Source: an uncultured Fibrobacter sp. (GTDB lineage: Bacteria > Fibrobacterota > Fibrobacteria > Fibrobacterales > Fibrobacteraceae). From it: DNA of 45,754 nt. Where the stretch lies: positions 1 through 45,754 of the forward strand of contig NZ_CALEFV010000159.1 of assembly GCF_937877005.1 (NCBI RefSeq), written 5' to 3'. The notes beneath the pieces were generated by a model. It searched no databases, had not been told where the DNA came from, and saw only the letters and a list, made by a program, of their open reading frames with translations. The stretch's first letter is position 1. Every line of letters starts with the position of its first letter. The translations under genes were made by a program, and so were the position numbers. Shown piece after piece: positions 31,478 to 40,226 of this stretch.

Positions 31478-34005
31478 TTAAGAAATTCGGTGCGCGGCCG
31501 CTCATAGGACTGCTGTTCTTTGTGTTAATCCTCCTCTTGGTGGGGGTGTTGCTGCGTGTCAAGTTTTCGAGCCTGTTTCAGAATTATGTAGAAAAGCAGG
31601 TGGCATACCAGGCCGAAAGCTATGCTTCTGCAACGGGTGAGAGAATCGTTCTTGAACTTAAGGCTCTATCGGCTTTGTCCGCGGGGATTTCTGCTGACAT
31701 GCCTCATCTCGAAAAGATGCTCGCTTCGCTGCGCGATGTCAATGGCGATTACAATTATGGAATCATCGCCCTGAATGGCGATGTAATCTATACCGATGGC
31801 TCCCGGGATATCCATACATCGGAATTTAGGGGGATTTCCGAATCGTTCCATGGCGCGAAGCGGATTAGCTATTTCAAGGGAAAGGGGCTGATGTTTTCGG
31901 TTCCCGTATATAGCGGAAAGAATGTCAAGTATGTCCTTTATCGACTTTACAAGGACGACAAGGTCGTCAAGAATTTCGGTGTCGTGTGTTACGGCGGCAA
32001 GGGATATGCCACGATTAGAGATTCTAAGGATAGCATTGTCGTCAATTCCCCGAACGATTCTTTGGGAAGTGACTTGCTGTGGGGCGAAAAGGGCTATGGT
32101 GCGGTCCGTGAAAAGCTGAAGAGTGGCTTGAATGTTTCGATTGCGTCTGCAACCAGCTGGAAGGTCGGGAACACGGAATATTATTATTTCGTCGCCGAAT
32201 TGAAATTCCCTGGAGCGACCATAGTCGGTGTAGTGAGCGCCGATGTAATTGCTTCCGAAAAGAAAAGCCTCTCCTTCTTGATTATTTGGGTGTTCGGTTT
32301 GCTAATTTTCATGTTCACGATAGCCATGATTTATGTGGTGGTGTCCGAAAAAAAGGCCCGCGAGAACAAGGAACTTCTCCGGGAAAAAGAACGTGCCGAA
32401 AGTGCAAATAAGGCAAAAAGCGTGTTTCTTGCGAACATGAGCCATGAAATCCGTACGCCGATTAACGGAATCCTCGGCATGGATACAATGCTTCTGAAGG
32501 AATGCAAGGATAAGACATTGCGCGACTATGCGCTGAATATTCAAAGTGCAGGGCAGTCGCTACTCTCGATTATAAGCGATATTCTGGATATCTCCAAGAT
32601 CGAGTCCGGCAAGATGGAAATCGTGCCTGTCACCTATAGCATTTTCACGGTGCTCAATGACTGCTACAATATGGTCGCCATTCGCGCTCAAGATAAACAC
32701 CTGGAACTTGTCATGGACATTTCGCCGGAAATTCCTTCGGCTCTGTTTGGAGATGAAGTGCGAATCAGACAGGTGATAAATAACTTGCTGTCCAATGCGG
32801 TCAAGTATACCAACGAGGGGTCTGTCACCTTGACGGTCAAGGCAGAAAAGGTGAGCCCGGATCCTATGCAGGGAGCAAATGTCAGACAGGTTCAGCTGTG
32901 TGTGCAGGTGAAGGATACTGGAATTGGTATCCGTGAGCGGGATCGCGAAAAACTGTTCAAGAATTTTGTCCGCCTCGATGAAAAGCGAAACAGGAACGTC
33001 GAGGGAACCGGTCTGGGTTTGAATCTGACGAAACAGCTCGTTGACATGATGGGTGGCTCTATCTCTGTTGAAAGTGCTTATGGACGGGGATCTACCTTCA
33101 CTGTGCAGCTTTTGCAGCAGGTAAGCGACGAGTCTCCTCTTGGAGATTTTGACAGTTTGCATCGTCGGCAGGTTGATACGGAGAATGTTTCGCATGAACG
33201 TTTCGAGGCGCCTGGAGCAAGGGTGCTTCTTGCCGACGACATGCAGATGAATCTCAAGGTCTTTATCGGGCTCCTGAAGGAGACTAAAATTAAGGTCGAT
33301 ACGGCGGTGAATGGTGCCGAGGCGCTGCGGCTTGTCCAGAGCAAACATTACGACATTGTTTTCCTTGATCACATGATGCCGGTGATGGATGGAATTGAGG
33401 CTTTCCGTCAAATGAAGAAATTGGAAGACAATCCGAATGCGGATACTCCCGTAGTGATGCTTACGGCAAATGCCGTGGCGGATGCGAAGGTTCGCTACAT
33501 GAACGAGGGCTTTTCGGACTATATGGCGAAACCGATTCGCGAAGAAATACTCCTTGCGACGCTTAGGAAATTCCTGCCTAAGGATTTGATTCGGGATGTC
33601 GATGTGCAAGTGTCCGAAACGAATCGAAATGACGATGCATCTGTGGCCGGCTCGGAAAAAGTGCCGGCTAAGGCTGCTCTTTCCGACTATCTGGATACGG
33701 CATCGGGACTTTCCTATTGCATGAATGATGAGGGCTTCTATGGAGAAATGCTCGACGAGTATGTCAGGAGTGACAAGGTTGCCGAACTGGTTGATTATTT
33801 TGAGAAGGGCGACTTCGAAAATTACCGTATCGGGGTGCACGCGCTGAAAAGTACATCACTCACGATTGGGGCCGTCAAAATTTCAGAGTCGGCCAAGGCG
33901 CTCGAAATGGCATGCAAGGATGGCGACTTGGACTATGTGAAGGAAAACCACCAGCGGTTCATAGAGGACTACACGGAGCTGTTGTCCGTTCTGAAAAGTC
34001 GGTAG
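31474..34005 (+). CDS. Hybrid histidine kinase with periplasmic sensor (HisKA, HATPase, REC, Hpt)
   Basis: ATG 31474 overlaps the stop of the previous gene (ATGA). The 843-residue protein has TM1 (about 10-28), a periplasmic Cache-like domain (about 30-265), TM2 (about 270-292), a short coiled coil, HisKA with His324 (ANMSHEIRTPINGIL), HATPase (GTGLGLNLTKQ), REC with Asp632 (FLDHMMPVMDG) and Hpt with His789 (VHALKSTS). From HisKA onward it parallels the kinase at 27033, but the input halves are unrelated: this one has its own periplasmic domain. A plausible arrangement is binding proteins and kinases feeding the REC-REC-HD-GYP protein. Confidence 0.92.
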   Translation: MIKKFGARPLIGLLFFVLILLLVGVLLRVKFSSLFQNYVEKQVAYQAESYASATGERIVLELKALSALSAGISADMPHLEKMLASLRDVNGDYNYGIIALNGDVIYTDGSRDIHTSEFRGISESFHGAKRISYFKGKGLMFSVPVYSGKNVKYVLYRLYKDDKVVKNFGVVCYGGKGYATIRDSKDSIVVNSPNDSLGSDLLWGEKGYGAVREKLKSGLNVSIASATSWKVGNTEYYYFVAELKFPGATIVGVVSADVIASEKKSLSFLIIWVFGLLIFMFTIAMIYVVVSEKKARENKELLREKERAESANKAKSVFLANMSHEIRTPINGILGMDTMLLKECKDKTLRDYALNIQSAGQSLLSIISDILDISKIESGKMEIVPVTYSIFTVLNDCYNMVAIRAQDKHLELVMDISPEIPSALFGDEVRIRQVINNLLSNAVKYTNEGSVTLTVKAEKVSPDPMQGANVRQVQLCVQVKDTGIGIRERDREKLFKNFVRLDEKRNRNVEGTGLGLNLTKQLVDMMGGSISVESAYGRGSTFTVQLLQQVSDESPLGDFDSLHRRQVDTENVSHERFEAPGARVLLADDMQMNLKVFIGLLKETKIKVDTAVNGAEALRLVQSKHYDIVFLDHMMPVMDGIEAFRQMKKLEDNPNADTPVVMLTANAVADAKVRYMNEGFSDYMAKPIREEILLATLRKFLPKDLIRDVDVQVSETNRNDDASVAGSEKVPAKAALSDYLDTASGLSYCMNDEGFYGEMLDEYVRSDKVAELVDYFEKGDFENYRIGVHALKSTSLTIGAVKISESAKALEMACKDGDLDYVKENHQRFIEDYTELLSVLKSR

Positions 34006-34030
34006 TTCGCTCAGATTGGGTATCGATAAA

Positions 34031-34059
34031 AAGACCTCCGCTTGGGTAGCGGAGGTCTT
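34031..34059 (-). terminator. Shared hairpin between the convergent kinase and esterase genes
   Basis: A perfect 12-bp stem (AAGACCTCCGCT with AGCGGAGGTCTT). On the minus strand it is followed by TTTTT, so it serves mainly the esterase gene and may act in both directions. Confidence 0.85.
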
Positions 34060-34085
34060 GGTGTGTAGGTGTTGGTTGGAGAAGC

Positions 34086-35573
34086 TTATTCGAGGCGGAA
34101 CTGCTTTACGAATTCCCAGCCCATCTTGGCGTCGCCTTCGCTATGTCCGCCGCCCTGGATGGTGCAGAGGCCGACCTTTGCGCCGCCATCACATTCTTCG
34201 TACATCTGGCAATTGTTGCCCGGGGTGTTCTGCTTGGGATTTCCTTTGCAGCCGTTCATCTTGGCCCATTCCTTGAAGTTGTTTTCGGCGCCCATAAAGG
34301 TTATCGGCTTGCCGGTCACGACTTGGGAAAGGCCTCCTTCGTACATCACGATGTTGTCCTGAGTGCCACGGAAATTGAGAATCGGGTAGGGACGTGCTGG
34401 CTTGCACAAACCATTATCTACGATTTCTCTGGCGAGGTCGAATGCCGAAGGTGCCGCTGCGGCGATAATGTCTGCCAGGTAGCAACCGGCGTAGTTTGAC
34501 ATGCCGCCACCCATCGAGAATCCTGCCGCATAGATGCGCGTCGGATCGACGCAGGCCTTTTCGGTGAGTTCCTTCACGAAGTCGCGGGTAAATTTTACGT
34601 CATCAGCGTCGGTGCAGCATGGACCCACGTTCCAGGCCTGGACGCTCCTGCCCATCATCTGGGCTCCACCTTGTCCGTCCGGGAATATGACAATGGCTCC
34701 GTCTGCGAGTGCTTCCTTGGCTATGGCAGATTGTGATTCCCATCCGTCAGCGCTACCGCCAATGGGGTGGTAGTTGATGAGGAGCGGTACGGGCTTGTTG
34801 CCGGTGTAGCCGTTCGGAAATTTCACGATGACCTTACGACCGTCGATGGTGAGCGAAGTGTTGCTCTTCAAGGTCTTTCCGGAGCAGTCCGTCGGAACTT
34901 CGATCTTGCTCGAAGAAGATGCTATGCTAGAAGAACTCTGGTCCGGCTGGTGGAAGCTATTGGAACTGCCAGTGACGATTTCGGAACCTTCTTCCATGAC
35001 GATGCTGACGCCCGTTTCGTCTTCTTGCTGCATCTGATAGGATACGCTCTTGTAACCATCCTTGACAAAGAAAAAGCTCGGGAGGAGATCTCCTTCCTTG
35101 AGAAGCGCGCCCTTGCTTGTTACCAGATAAGATGTGTTGTTTCCGTCAATGTTGATACGGACAAATTTGGTGCCGCGGGCGGAATACTTGTTCATGTCCA
35201 GGGTGATTGACCCGTGGACCTGCTGTAGCGTACGCTGGTAGATGACCTTGCCCAGGGCGTCAATCATGGACAATTTCAGCACATTGGCGTTCATGTTGTC
35301 TATGTTGAGAATCCCGTTTTCGACTGTCAGACTTGGTTTTGCGATTTTGACCCCGAGGAGGGCTGCCGTATTCTCGTCAAAGCTGAATGCTCCGCCGAAA
35401 TCGGTGGTCGCGCTGACCGAAGGGAAGTTGAATGATGAAATTTTGACACCCGCCAGGGGGTCGCCTTTGTCAGATTTGACGTTTCCACTGATAGACCAGG
35501 CGTATGCCTGGGTACCAAGAAAACTGGCAGTCGCCGCAAAAACGGCGAGCCTCGATAGTATGCTTTTCCGCAT
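34086..35573 (-). CDS. CE1-type secreted esterase with N-terminal beta-sandwich domains
   Basis: A 495-residue alpha/beta-hydrolase of the LpqC/CE1 group. ATG at 35573 (minus) has AAGGAG upstream; an upstream in-frame start would precede that site. Signal peptide ends AYA-WS. Then a carboxypeptidase-regulatory-like sandwich (about 25-90), a second small domain (about 90-165) that looks like a type IX sorting domain placed internally, a Ser-rich linker (about 205-220), and the esterase (about 225-495). Nucleophile Ser353 in GFSMGGGMS, acid near RGTQDNIV, His in GGGHSEGD; paired Cys in GPCCTDADD. It has no CBM6, no FPm-1 and no xylan box, so it may be regulated separately from the plus-strand cluster. 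Feruloyl or acetyl xylan esterase is the likely activity. Confidence 0.83.
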   Translation of the reverse strand: MRKSILSRLAVFAATASFLGTQAYAWSISGNVKSDKGDPLAGVKISSFNFPSVSATTDFGGAFSFDENTAALLGVKIAKPSLTVENGILNIDNMNANVLKLSMIDALGKVIYQRTLQQVHGSITLDMNKYSARGTKFVRINIDGNNTSYLVTSKGALLKEGDLLPSFFFVKDGYKSVSYQMQQEDETGVSIVMEEGSEIVTGSSNSFHQPDQSSSSIASSSSKIEVPTDCSGKTLKSNTSLTIDGRKVIVKFPNGYTGNKPVPLLINYHPIGGSADGWESQSAIAKEALADGAIVIFPDGQGGAQMMGRSVQAWNVGPCCTDADDVKFTRDFVKELTEKACVDPTRIYAAGFSMGGGMSNYAGCYLADIIAAAAPSAFDLAREIVDNGLCKPARPYPILNFRGTQDNIVMYEGGLSQVVTGKPITFMGAENNFKEWAKMNGCKGNPKQNTPGNNCQMYEECDGGAKVGLCTIQGGGHSEGDAKMGWEFVKQFRLE

Positions 35574-35720
35574 GAGGTCTCCTTTTTTTACCCAAAATCC
35601 TGACAAACGCCCATATGAATATAACACAAACGCTCATAGAAAGACTGCGCGTAAAAATAAATTTGCGAAAGAACGCTCGTTTAACGGATGCTTTGGGGGA
35701 GGGTGGAGGGGAAGTGGTCA

Positions 35721-35786
35721 TGGACAATTCGTCCATGCAATCTTTTTTTCCTCGTGATAGAAAGTGCTTTTGGGAAATTAATTTAA
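35721..35786 (+). promoter_or_regulatory. Xylan-cluster box 10 and core promoter element (GH10 gene)
   Basis: CATGGAC-AATTC-GTCCATG extends the palindrome to 7-bp arms; the core box TGGACAATTCGTCCA is 35721-35735. TAATTTAA starts at 35779, 58 bp after the box start and 31 bp before ATG 35810. Confidence 0.75.
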
Positions 35787-35809
35787 AAGTACCAAAAAGG
35801 ATGTGGAAT

Positions 35810-37678
35810 ATGAAAAAAAATATCTCTTTAGCAACAAAGACGATCGCCGTTGCGCTTGCTGCGTCGGCCTTCTCTTTTGCAGGCCCGGGTCTTGCCGATG
35901 GTGCAGCAAAGTTCGTTGGTAACATTACCCAGTCTAACACTGCTCCTGGTGCTAATGACCAATTTACCAAGCTGTGGAACCAGGCTACCGCCGAAAATGG
36001 TTGTAAGTGGGGCTCTGTCGAAGGTACCCGCGGCCGCTACAACTGGGGTGGCTGCGATGCTGCCTACAACTGGGCAAAAAACAATGGCGGGCATTTCAAG
36101 TTCCATGCCCTGGTTTGGGGCTCCCAGTACCCGAACTGGCTTCCTGGCCTGAGTGTTGATGAAACCAAGAAGGCGATTACGGCTTGGTTCGACGCGGTCA
36201 AGGAACGTTATCCGGATCTCGAGATGATCGACGTGGTGAACGAGGCTATCCGTAATAACAGTGGCGGTTATCATTCCGGTTACAACAATACCAAGATTAT
36301 CCAGGCTCTCGGTGGCGACAACAATGGTGACTACGCCTTTATTACGACTGCCTTCAAGATGGCTCGTGAACGTTGGCCGGATGCAATCCTGATTTATAAC
36401 GACTACAATACCATCCAGTGGGATGTGAATGGCGGTATTAACCTGGTCAATACGATCAAGAAGAATGGGGCCCCTATCGATGGTTACGGCTTGCAGGCTC
36501 ACGACTTGATGACCAATGGTGGTGGCAATGGCGGCACCGGTGGTGGTGGCGATTGCATGAATTACAATGATTTCAAGAGCACGATGGAAAAAATCCATCG
36601 CGAAACGAACAATATTCCCATCTTTATTTCCGAATACGACGTTCCGAGTACCGATGACGGTATTCAGAAACAGTGCGTGAGTGAACAGTTTTCCTACTGG
36701 ATGGAAGATCCGCATGTGGCGGGAATCACTTTCTGGGGTTATATCTACGGTCAGACGTGGCTTGAGTGCCATAACAAGACTGTGAAGGGGTGCTCCGGCC
36801 TCATCAAGGACGGCAAGGACCGTTCTGCTATGACTTGGCTGAAGGACTATCTCTCCAAGAACAAGGGTGTCAACGAGACGGGCCTTCCGACAGGTGACCT
36901 GACTCCGGTCCCGCCTGAACCGCAACTCCCGTTCAAGGGTGAAGCCTTCGCTGTCCCGGGCAAGATTCAGGCCGAAGACTTCGACATTCCGGGCAAGGGC
37001 AAGAACGAAGACGGTACGAGCAACGCTTCGTATGCCGATGATTCTGAAAACCATGGCGACAGCGACTACCGCAAGGATACGGGCGTAGACTTGTACAAGA
37101 AGAGCGGCGACCGCATTGTCGTGGGCTACAACCAGACCGGCGACTGGCTCGAGTACACCATTAATGTGGCTGAAGCGGGCGACTACACCTTCTTTGCCGC
37201 CGTGGCCTCTGCAAACAATACTTCTAGTTTCCAGATGTCCCTGGACGGTAAGGAACTCACTGACAAGATTTCCGTTCCTGCAGCGACGTCCGGTGAAGAA
37301 AATTATGACGACTACAACAAGGTCTCTGCTAACGTAACTCTCCCGTCTGGCAAGCACATTCTCCGCATGGACGTGACCGGTGACTGGTTCGACGTGGACT
37401 ACTTCACCTTCGTGAAGGGTAAGGATGCAACTGACCCTGAACCGATTGTAAAGGAAGGCGAAACTCATTTTGTTCAGCCGGCTATGCAACTCGACAACAC
37501 TCTCCAGCATTACTTCGTGATCGATCCGATGGGTGTCCGCATGGGTGTCATTAGCGGCTACGGCTTTGAAGCTGCCGGGGAAATGCTGCGCGAATCTCCC
37601 AGGGTGACCTCTTCGGGTGTCTACTACCTGAAGAATCGCAGGACTGGCCAGATGCAGGCTATCCGCATTGTGAAATAA
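35810..37678 (+). CDS. GH10 endo-beta-1,4-xylanase with CBM6 and FPm-1
   Basis: A secreted retaining xylanase, the clearest backbone-cutting enzyme in the window. ATG 35810 (MKKNISLATK) has AAAAGG about 9 bp upstream and begins a signal peptide; ATG 35801 is in frame but overlaps the ribosome-binding site. Domains of 622 residues: GH10 barrel about 30-355 with acid/base Glu145 (DVVNEAI) and nucleophile Glu275 (FISEYDVPS), CBM6 about 375-550, FPm-1 about 565-622. A Gly-rich insert (GGGNGGTGGGGD) lies before the last barrel strands. The CBM6 is near-identical in layout to that of the next GH10, indicating a tandem duplication. Ends at the hairpin at 37723. Confidence 0.93.
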   Translation: MKKNISLATKTIAVALAASAFSFAGPGLADGAAKFVGNITQSNTAPGANDQFTKLWNQATAENGCKWGSVEGTRGRYNWGGCDAAYNWAKNNGGHFKFHALVWGSQYPNWLPGLSVDETKKAITAWFDAVKERYPDLEMIDVVNEAIRNNSGGYHSGYNNTKIIQALGGDNNGDYAFITTAFKMARERWPDAILIYNDYNTIQWDVNGGINLVNTIKKNGAPIDGYGLQAHDLMTNGGGNGGTGGGGDCMNYNDFKSTMEKIHRETNNIPIFISEYDVPSTDDGIQKQCVSEQFSYWMEDPHVAGITFWGYIYGQTWLECHNKTVKGCSGLIKDGKDRSAMTWLKDYLSKNKGVNETGLPTGDLTPVPPEPQLPFKGEAFAVPGKIQAEDFDIPGKGKNEDGTSNASYADDSENHGDSDYRKDTGVDLYKKSGDRIVVGYNQTGDWLEYTINVAEAGDYTFFAAVASANNTSSFQMSLDGKELTDKISVPAATSGEENYDDYNKVSANVTLPSGKHILRMDVTGDWFDVDYFTFVKGKDATDPEPIVKEGETHFVQPAMQLDNTLQHYFVIDPMGVRMGVISGYGFEAAGEMLRESPRVTSSGVYYLKNRRTGQMQAIRIVK

Positions 37679-37707
37679 GACGGGTCGGTTCTACTCTCTC
37701 TCTTTCA

Positions 37708-37729
37708 ATACTCAATACACCAAACAACA
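37708..37729 (+). repeat. 22-bp direct repeat in the 3' UTR, copy 1
   Basis: Identical to 39511-39532. Each copy lies just after a GH10 stop codon and runs into a terminator, consistent with tandem gene duplication. Confidence 0.85.
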
Positions 37730-37762
37730 AGTCCCGGAGCGAATGCTCCGGGATTTGTTGTT
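37723..37762 (+). terminator. Terminator of the GH10 xylanase
   Basis: AACAACAAGTCCCGGAGC pairs with GCTCCGGGATTTGTTGTT around GAAT, a long near-perfect stem. Confidence 0.85.
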
Positions 37763-37779
37763 GTGAGTTTGGATATTCA

Positions 37780-37794
37780 TGGATGTATTGTCCA
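37780..37794 (+). promoter_or_regulatory. Orphan xylan-cluster box 11
   Basis: TGGATGTATTGTCCA lies within the wider dyad TTCATGGA-N7-TCCATGAA. The place where a core element should lie (about 37838) is inside GH10 coding sequence, so the promoter core is missing. Confidence 0.7.
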
Positions 37795-37797
37795 TGA

Positions 37798-39492
37798 AAA
37801 CTGATCCGTTCCGTTGACAACAGCGGAAAGAGCAAATTCAACTTCAACGGTTTCGACAGCTGCGAAAACGGCTACAAGTGGGCCAAGGAAAAACCGGGTG
37901 AACGACACTTCAAATTCCACGCCCTCATCTGGGGCTCCCAGAAGCCCGACTTCCTCTGCACGGCCAAGAACCCTGGCATTACCGTCGAAAAGACCAAGCA
38001 GTATATCACCGAGTGGTTCGATGCTGTTGCCGCCAAGTTCCCGGACCTCGAATACATCGACGTGGTGAACGAAGCGATTTGGGCCGGCAACAACTACCAT
38101 TCCGGCTACAACAAGCCCGCAAACGGCGCCGAAGGCATCAGCACGGATGACCCGAGCTGTGGCGGTACCTACATTATCGACGCCCTTGGCGGTGACCGCG
38201 TGGTGAATGGCAAGCACCAGTACGACTTCGTCAAGACCGCTTTTGTGATGGCCCGCGAACGCTGGCCGCATGCGAAGCTCACCTACAATGACTATAATAC
38301 GCTCTCCTGGCAGATGAACGAAGGCATCGAAATGATCCAGACGCTTCTCAAGAATGGCGCCCCGATCGACTTCTACGGCCAGCAGGCGCACGACTGCAAG
38401 GGCATGAGCAAGTCCGATTTCGAAAGCAAGCTCACCAAGATTCATAACGAAACGGGGCTTCCGCTGCTCATCTCGGAATACGATATCGGCGAAGCCGATG
38501 ACAACAAGCAAAAGAACGACTATGCCAACCAGATTCCCTTTATGTGGGAAACGGAATGGATCGGCGGTATCACCATCTGGGGCTACATTAATGGTGCAAC
38601 CTGGGCTGCCAATACCGGCATCATGGAAAAGGATGGCCGTAAGCGCGCCGCCATGGTGTGGCTCGAGGACTACTTTGCCAAGAACCTCGACAAGGGTAAG
38701 AACACGACGGGCTCCATCACGCCTGTAGAACCCGAACCGCAGATTCCGTTCAAGGGCCAGCCGTTTGCTGTGCCGGGCAAGATCGAGGCCGAAGACTTCG
38801 ACATTCCGGGCAAGGGCCGTAATTCCGATGGAACGACAAACAACTCTTATAGCGAAGCGGATAGCGAAAACCACGGCGATAGCGACTACCGCGACGGCAC
38901 TGGTGTGGACCTCTACAAGAAGGCGACCGGCATTATCGTGGGTTACAACAACGAAGGCGACTGGCTCGAATACACCATCAATGTGTCCGAAGCGGGCGAA
39001 TATACCCTTTTTGCCGCCGTGGCTGCCGCGGGCAATACTTCCAGCCTCCAGTTCTCTCTGGACGAAAAGGAACTCACCGAAGTCATCAGCGTTCCTGCGG
39101 CGAAGTCCGGCGAAGAAAATTACGACGACTACAATAAGGTCTCTGCCAATGTGATGCTCCCGGCGGGTAAGCACATCCTCCGCATGACGGTGACGGGCGC
39201 TTGGTTCGATATCGACTACATCACTCTCGTGAAGGGCGCAAATGCGACCGACCCCGAACCGATTGTCGAACCGGGAACGGACGCGATTGCCGATATCCAT
39301 TTCGACAAGAACGCCCTTCAGGACTACTATGTGTTCGACCAGCAGGGAGTGCGTTTGGGACTGCTTAGCGCCTACGGCTTCAAGGCGGCTGCCGAAAGCC
39401 TCAAGTCCTCCAGCGCCGTGAAGAGCTCGGGCATTTACTACCTGCGCAGCCGTACCACGGGCCAGATGCAGTCTGTACGCATCGTAAGGTAA
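37798..39492 (+). pseudogene. GH10 xylanase with CBM6 and FPm-1, 5'-truncated tandem copy
   Basis: The GH10 frame is open from 37798, directly after an in-frame TGA at 37795. It lacks a start codon, signal peptide and roughly the first 68 residues of the paralogue: homology begins at SVDNSGKSKF, opposite Ser69 of the neighbour. The first possible start is GTG 38062, inside the barrel. The remainder is intact: acid/base Glu in DVVNEAI, nucleophile Glu in ISEYDIGE, then CBM6 and FPm-1. Upstream are only box 11 and about 12 bp. I infer a deletion of about 270 bp that removed the core promoter, ribosome-binding site and N-terminus. Assembly error between the two GH10 copies is the main alternative. 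With no secretion signal, the product would not work outside the cell. Confidence 0.78.
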
Positions 39493-39510
39493 TTGCCAGG
39501 ACTTTTACAC

Positions 39511-39532
39511 ATACTCAATACACCAAACAACA
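39511..39532 (+). repeat. 22-bp direct repeat in the 3' UTR, copy 2
   Basis: Identical to 37708-37729, at the same position relative to the second GH10 stop. Confidence 0.85.
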
Positions 39533-39566
39533 GGCTCCGGGGCGCATGCTCCGGGGTTTTGTGTTG
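39526..39566 (+). terminator. Terminator after the second GH10 copy
   Basis: CTCCGGGGC pairs with GCTCCGGGG around GCAT using G-T wobbles, followed by TTTTG. It is the diverged counterpart of the hairpin at 37723. Confidence 0.7.
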
Positions 39567-39691
39567 CCTATTTTAAGGAAAATCTTTCAAAATCGTTCAA
39601 TACGATATTATAATTACTACAACTGATATGATTGATAGAGTGTAAAATGGCGGAATATAGCGGAATTTGAAAAAAAATGGATTTTTATCCC

Positions 39692-39753
39692 TTGCAAGGA
39701 GGCTTGCTTTCTTCTAAATTTAGTCAAGCAATTCACGGAGCAACTCTGCTCCG
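39692..39753 (+). promoter_or_regulatory. rplM promoter and leader hairpin
   Basis: TTGCAA (39692) and TAAATT (39715) are separated by 17 bp. The expected leader holds a hairpin, CGGAGCA-ACTC-TGCTCCG (39736-39753), ending 23 bp before the rplM ATG. It may be an autoregulatory leader for L13. The 170 bp before the promoter are AT-rich with no gene that I can support. Confidence 0.5.
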
Positions 39754-39776
39754 GAATAAACTGAAAAAGGATTTAC

Positions 39777-40205
39777 ATGAAGACCATTACGGTAAACCCG
39801 AAGAACGTCGAACGCAAGTGGAAGCTTGTGGACGCCGCCGAAAAGCCGATGGGTCGCGTGGCAAGTGAAGTTGCCCGCCTCCTCATGGGTAAGCACAAGG
39901 CCATCTTCTCCCCGAACGTGGACACTGGTGACTACGTTGTCGTTATCAACGCCGAAAAGGTTGCTGTTACGGGCAACAAGTTCCTCCAGAAGGAATACTT
40001 CCACCACACCGGTCACATCGCCGGTGAACGCTGGATCAACTTTGCCGACCTCTTGGCAAAGCACCCGACTGCACCGCTCGAAGCTGCCATCTGGGGCATG
40101 CTCCCGCACAGCGCTCTCGGCCACAAGATGATCAAGAAACTCAAAATCTATGCTGGCGCCGAACATCCGCACGCCGCACAGAATCCCGAAGTCGTAGACT
40201 TGTAA
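39777..40205 (+). CDS. rplM: 50S ribosomal protein L13
   Basis: Structural protein of the large ribosomal subunit, 142 residues, the normal length. AAAAGG lies 6 bp before ATG 39777. Family landmarks: KWKLVDAAEKPMGRVASEVA near the start, HTGHIAGERWINF in the middle and AIWGMLP followed by KLKIYAGAEHPHAAQ at the end. It forms the conserved rplM-rpsI pair with the next gene, 21 bp away and in the same frame. Confidence 0.97.
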   Translation: MKTITVNPKNVERKWKLVDAAEKPMGRVASEVARLLMGKHKAIFSPNVDTGDYVVVINAEKVAVTGNKFLQKEYFHHTGHIAGERWINFADLLAKHPTAPLEAAIWGMLPHSALGHKMIKKLKIYAGAEHPHAAQNPEVVDL

Positions 40206-40226
40206 TTTAGAACGGAGGATACCTCT

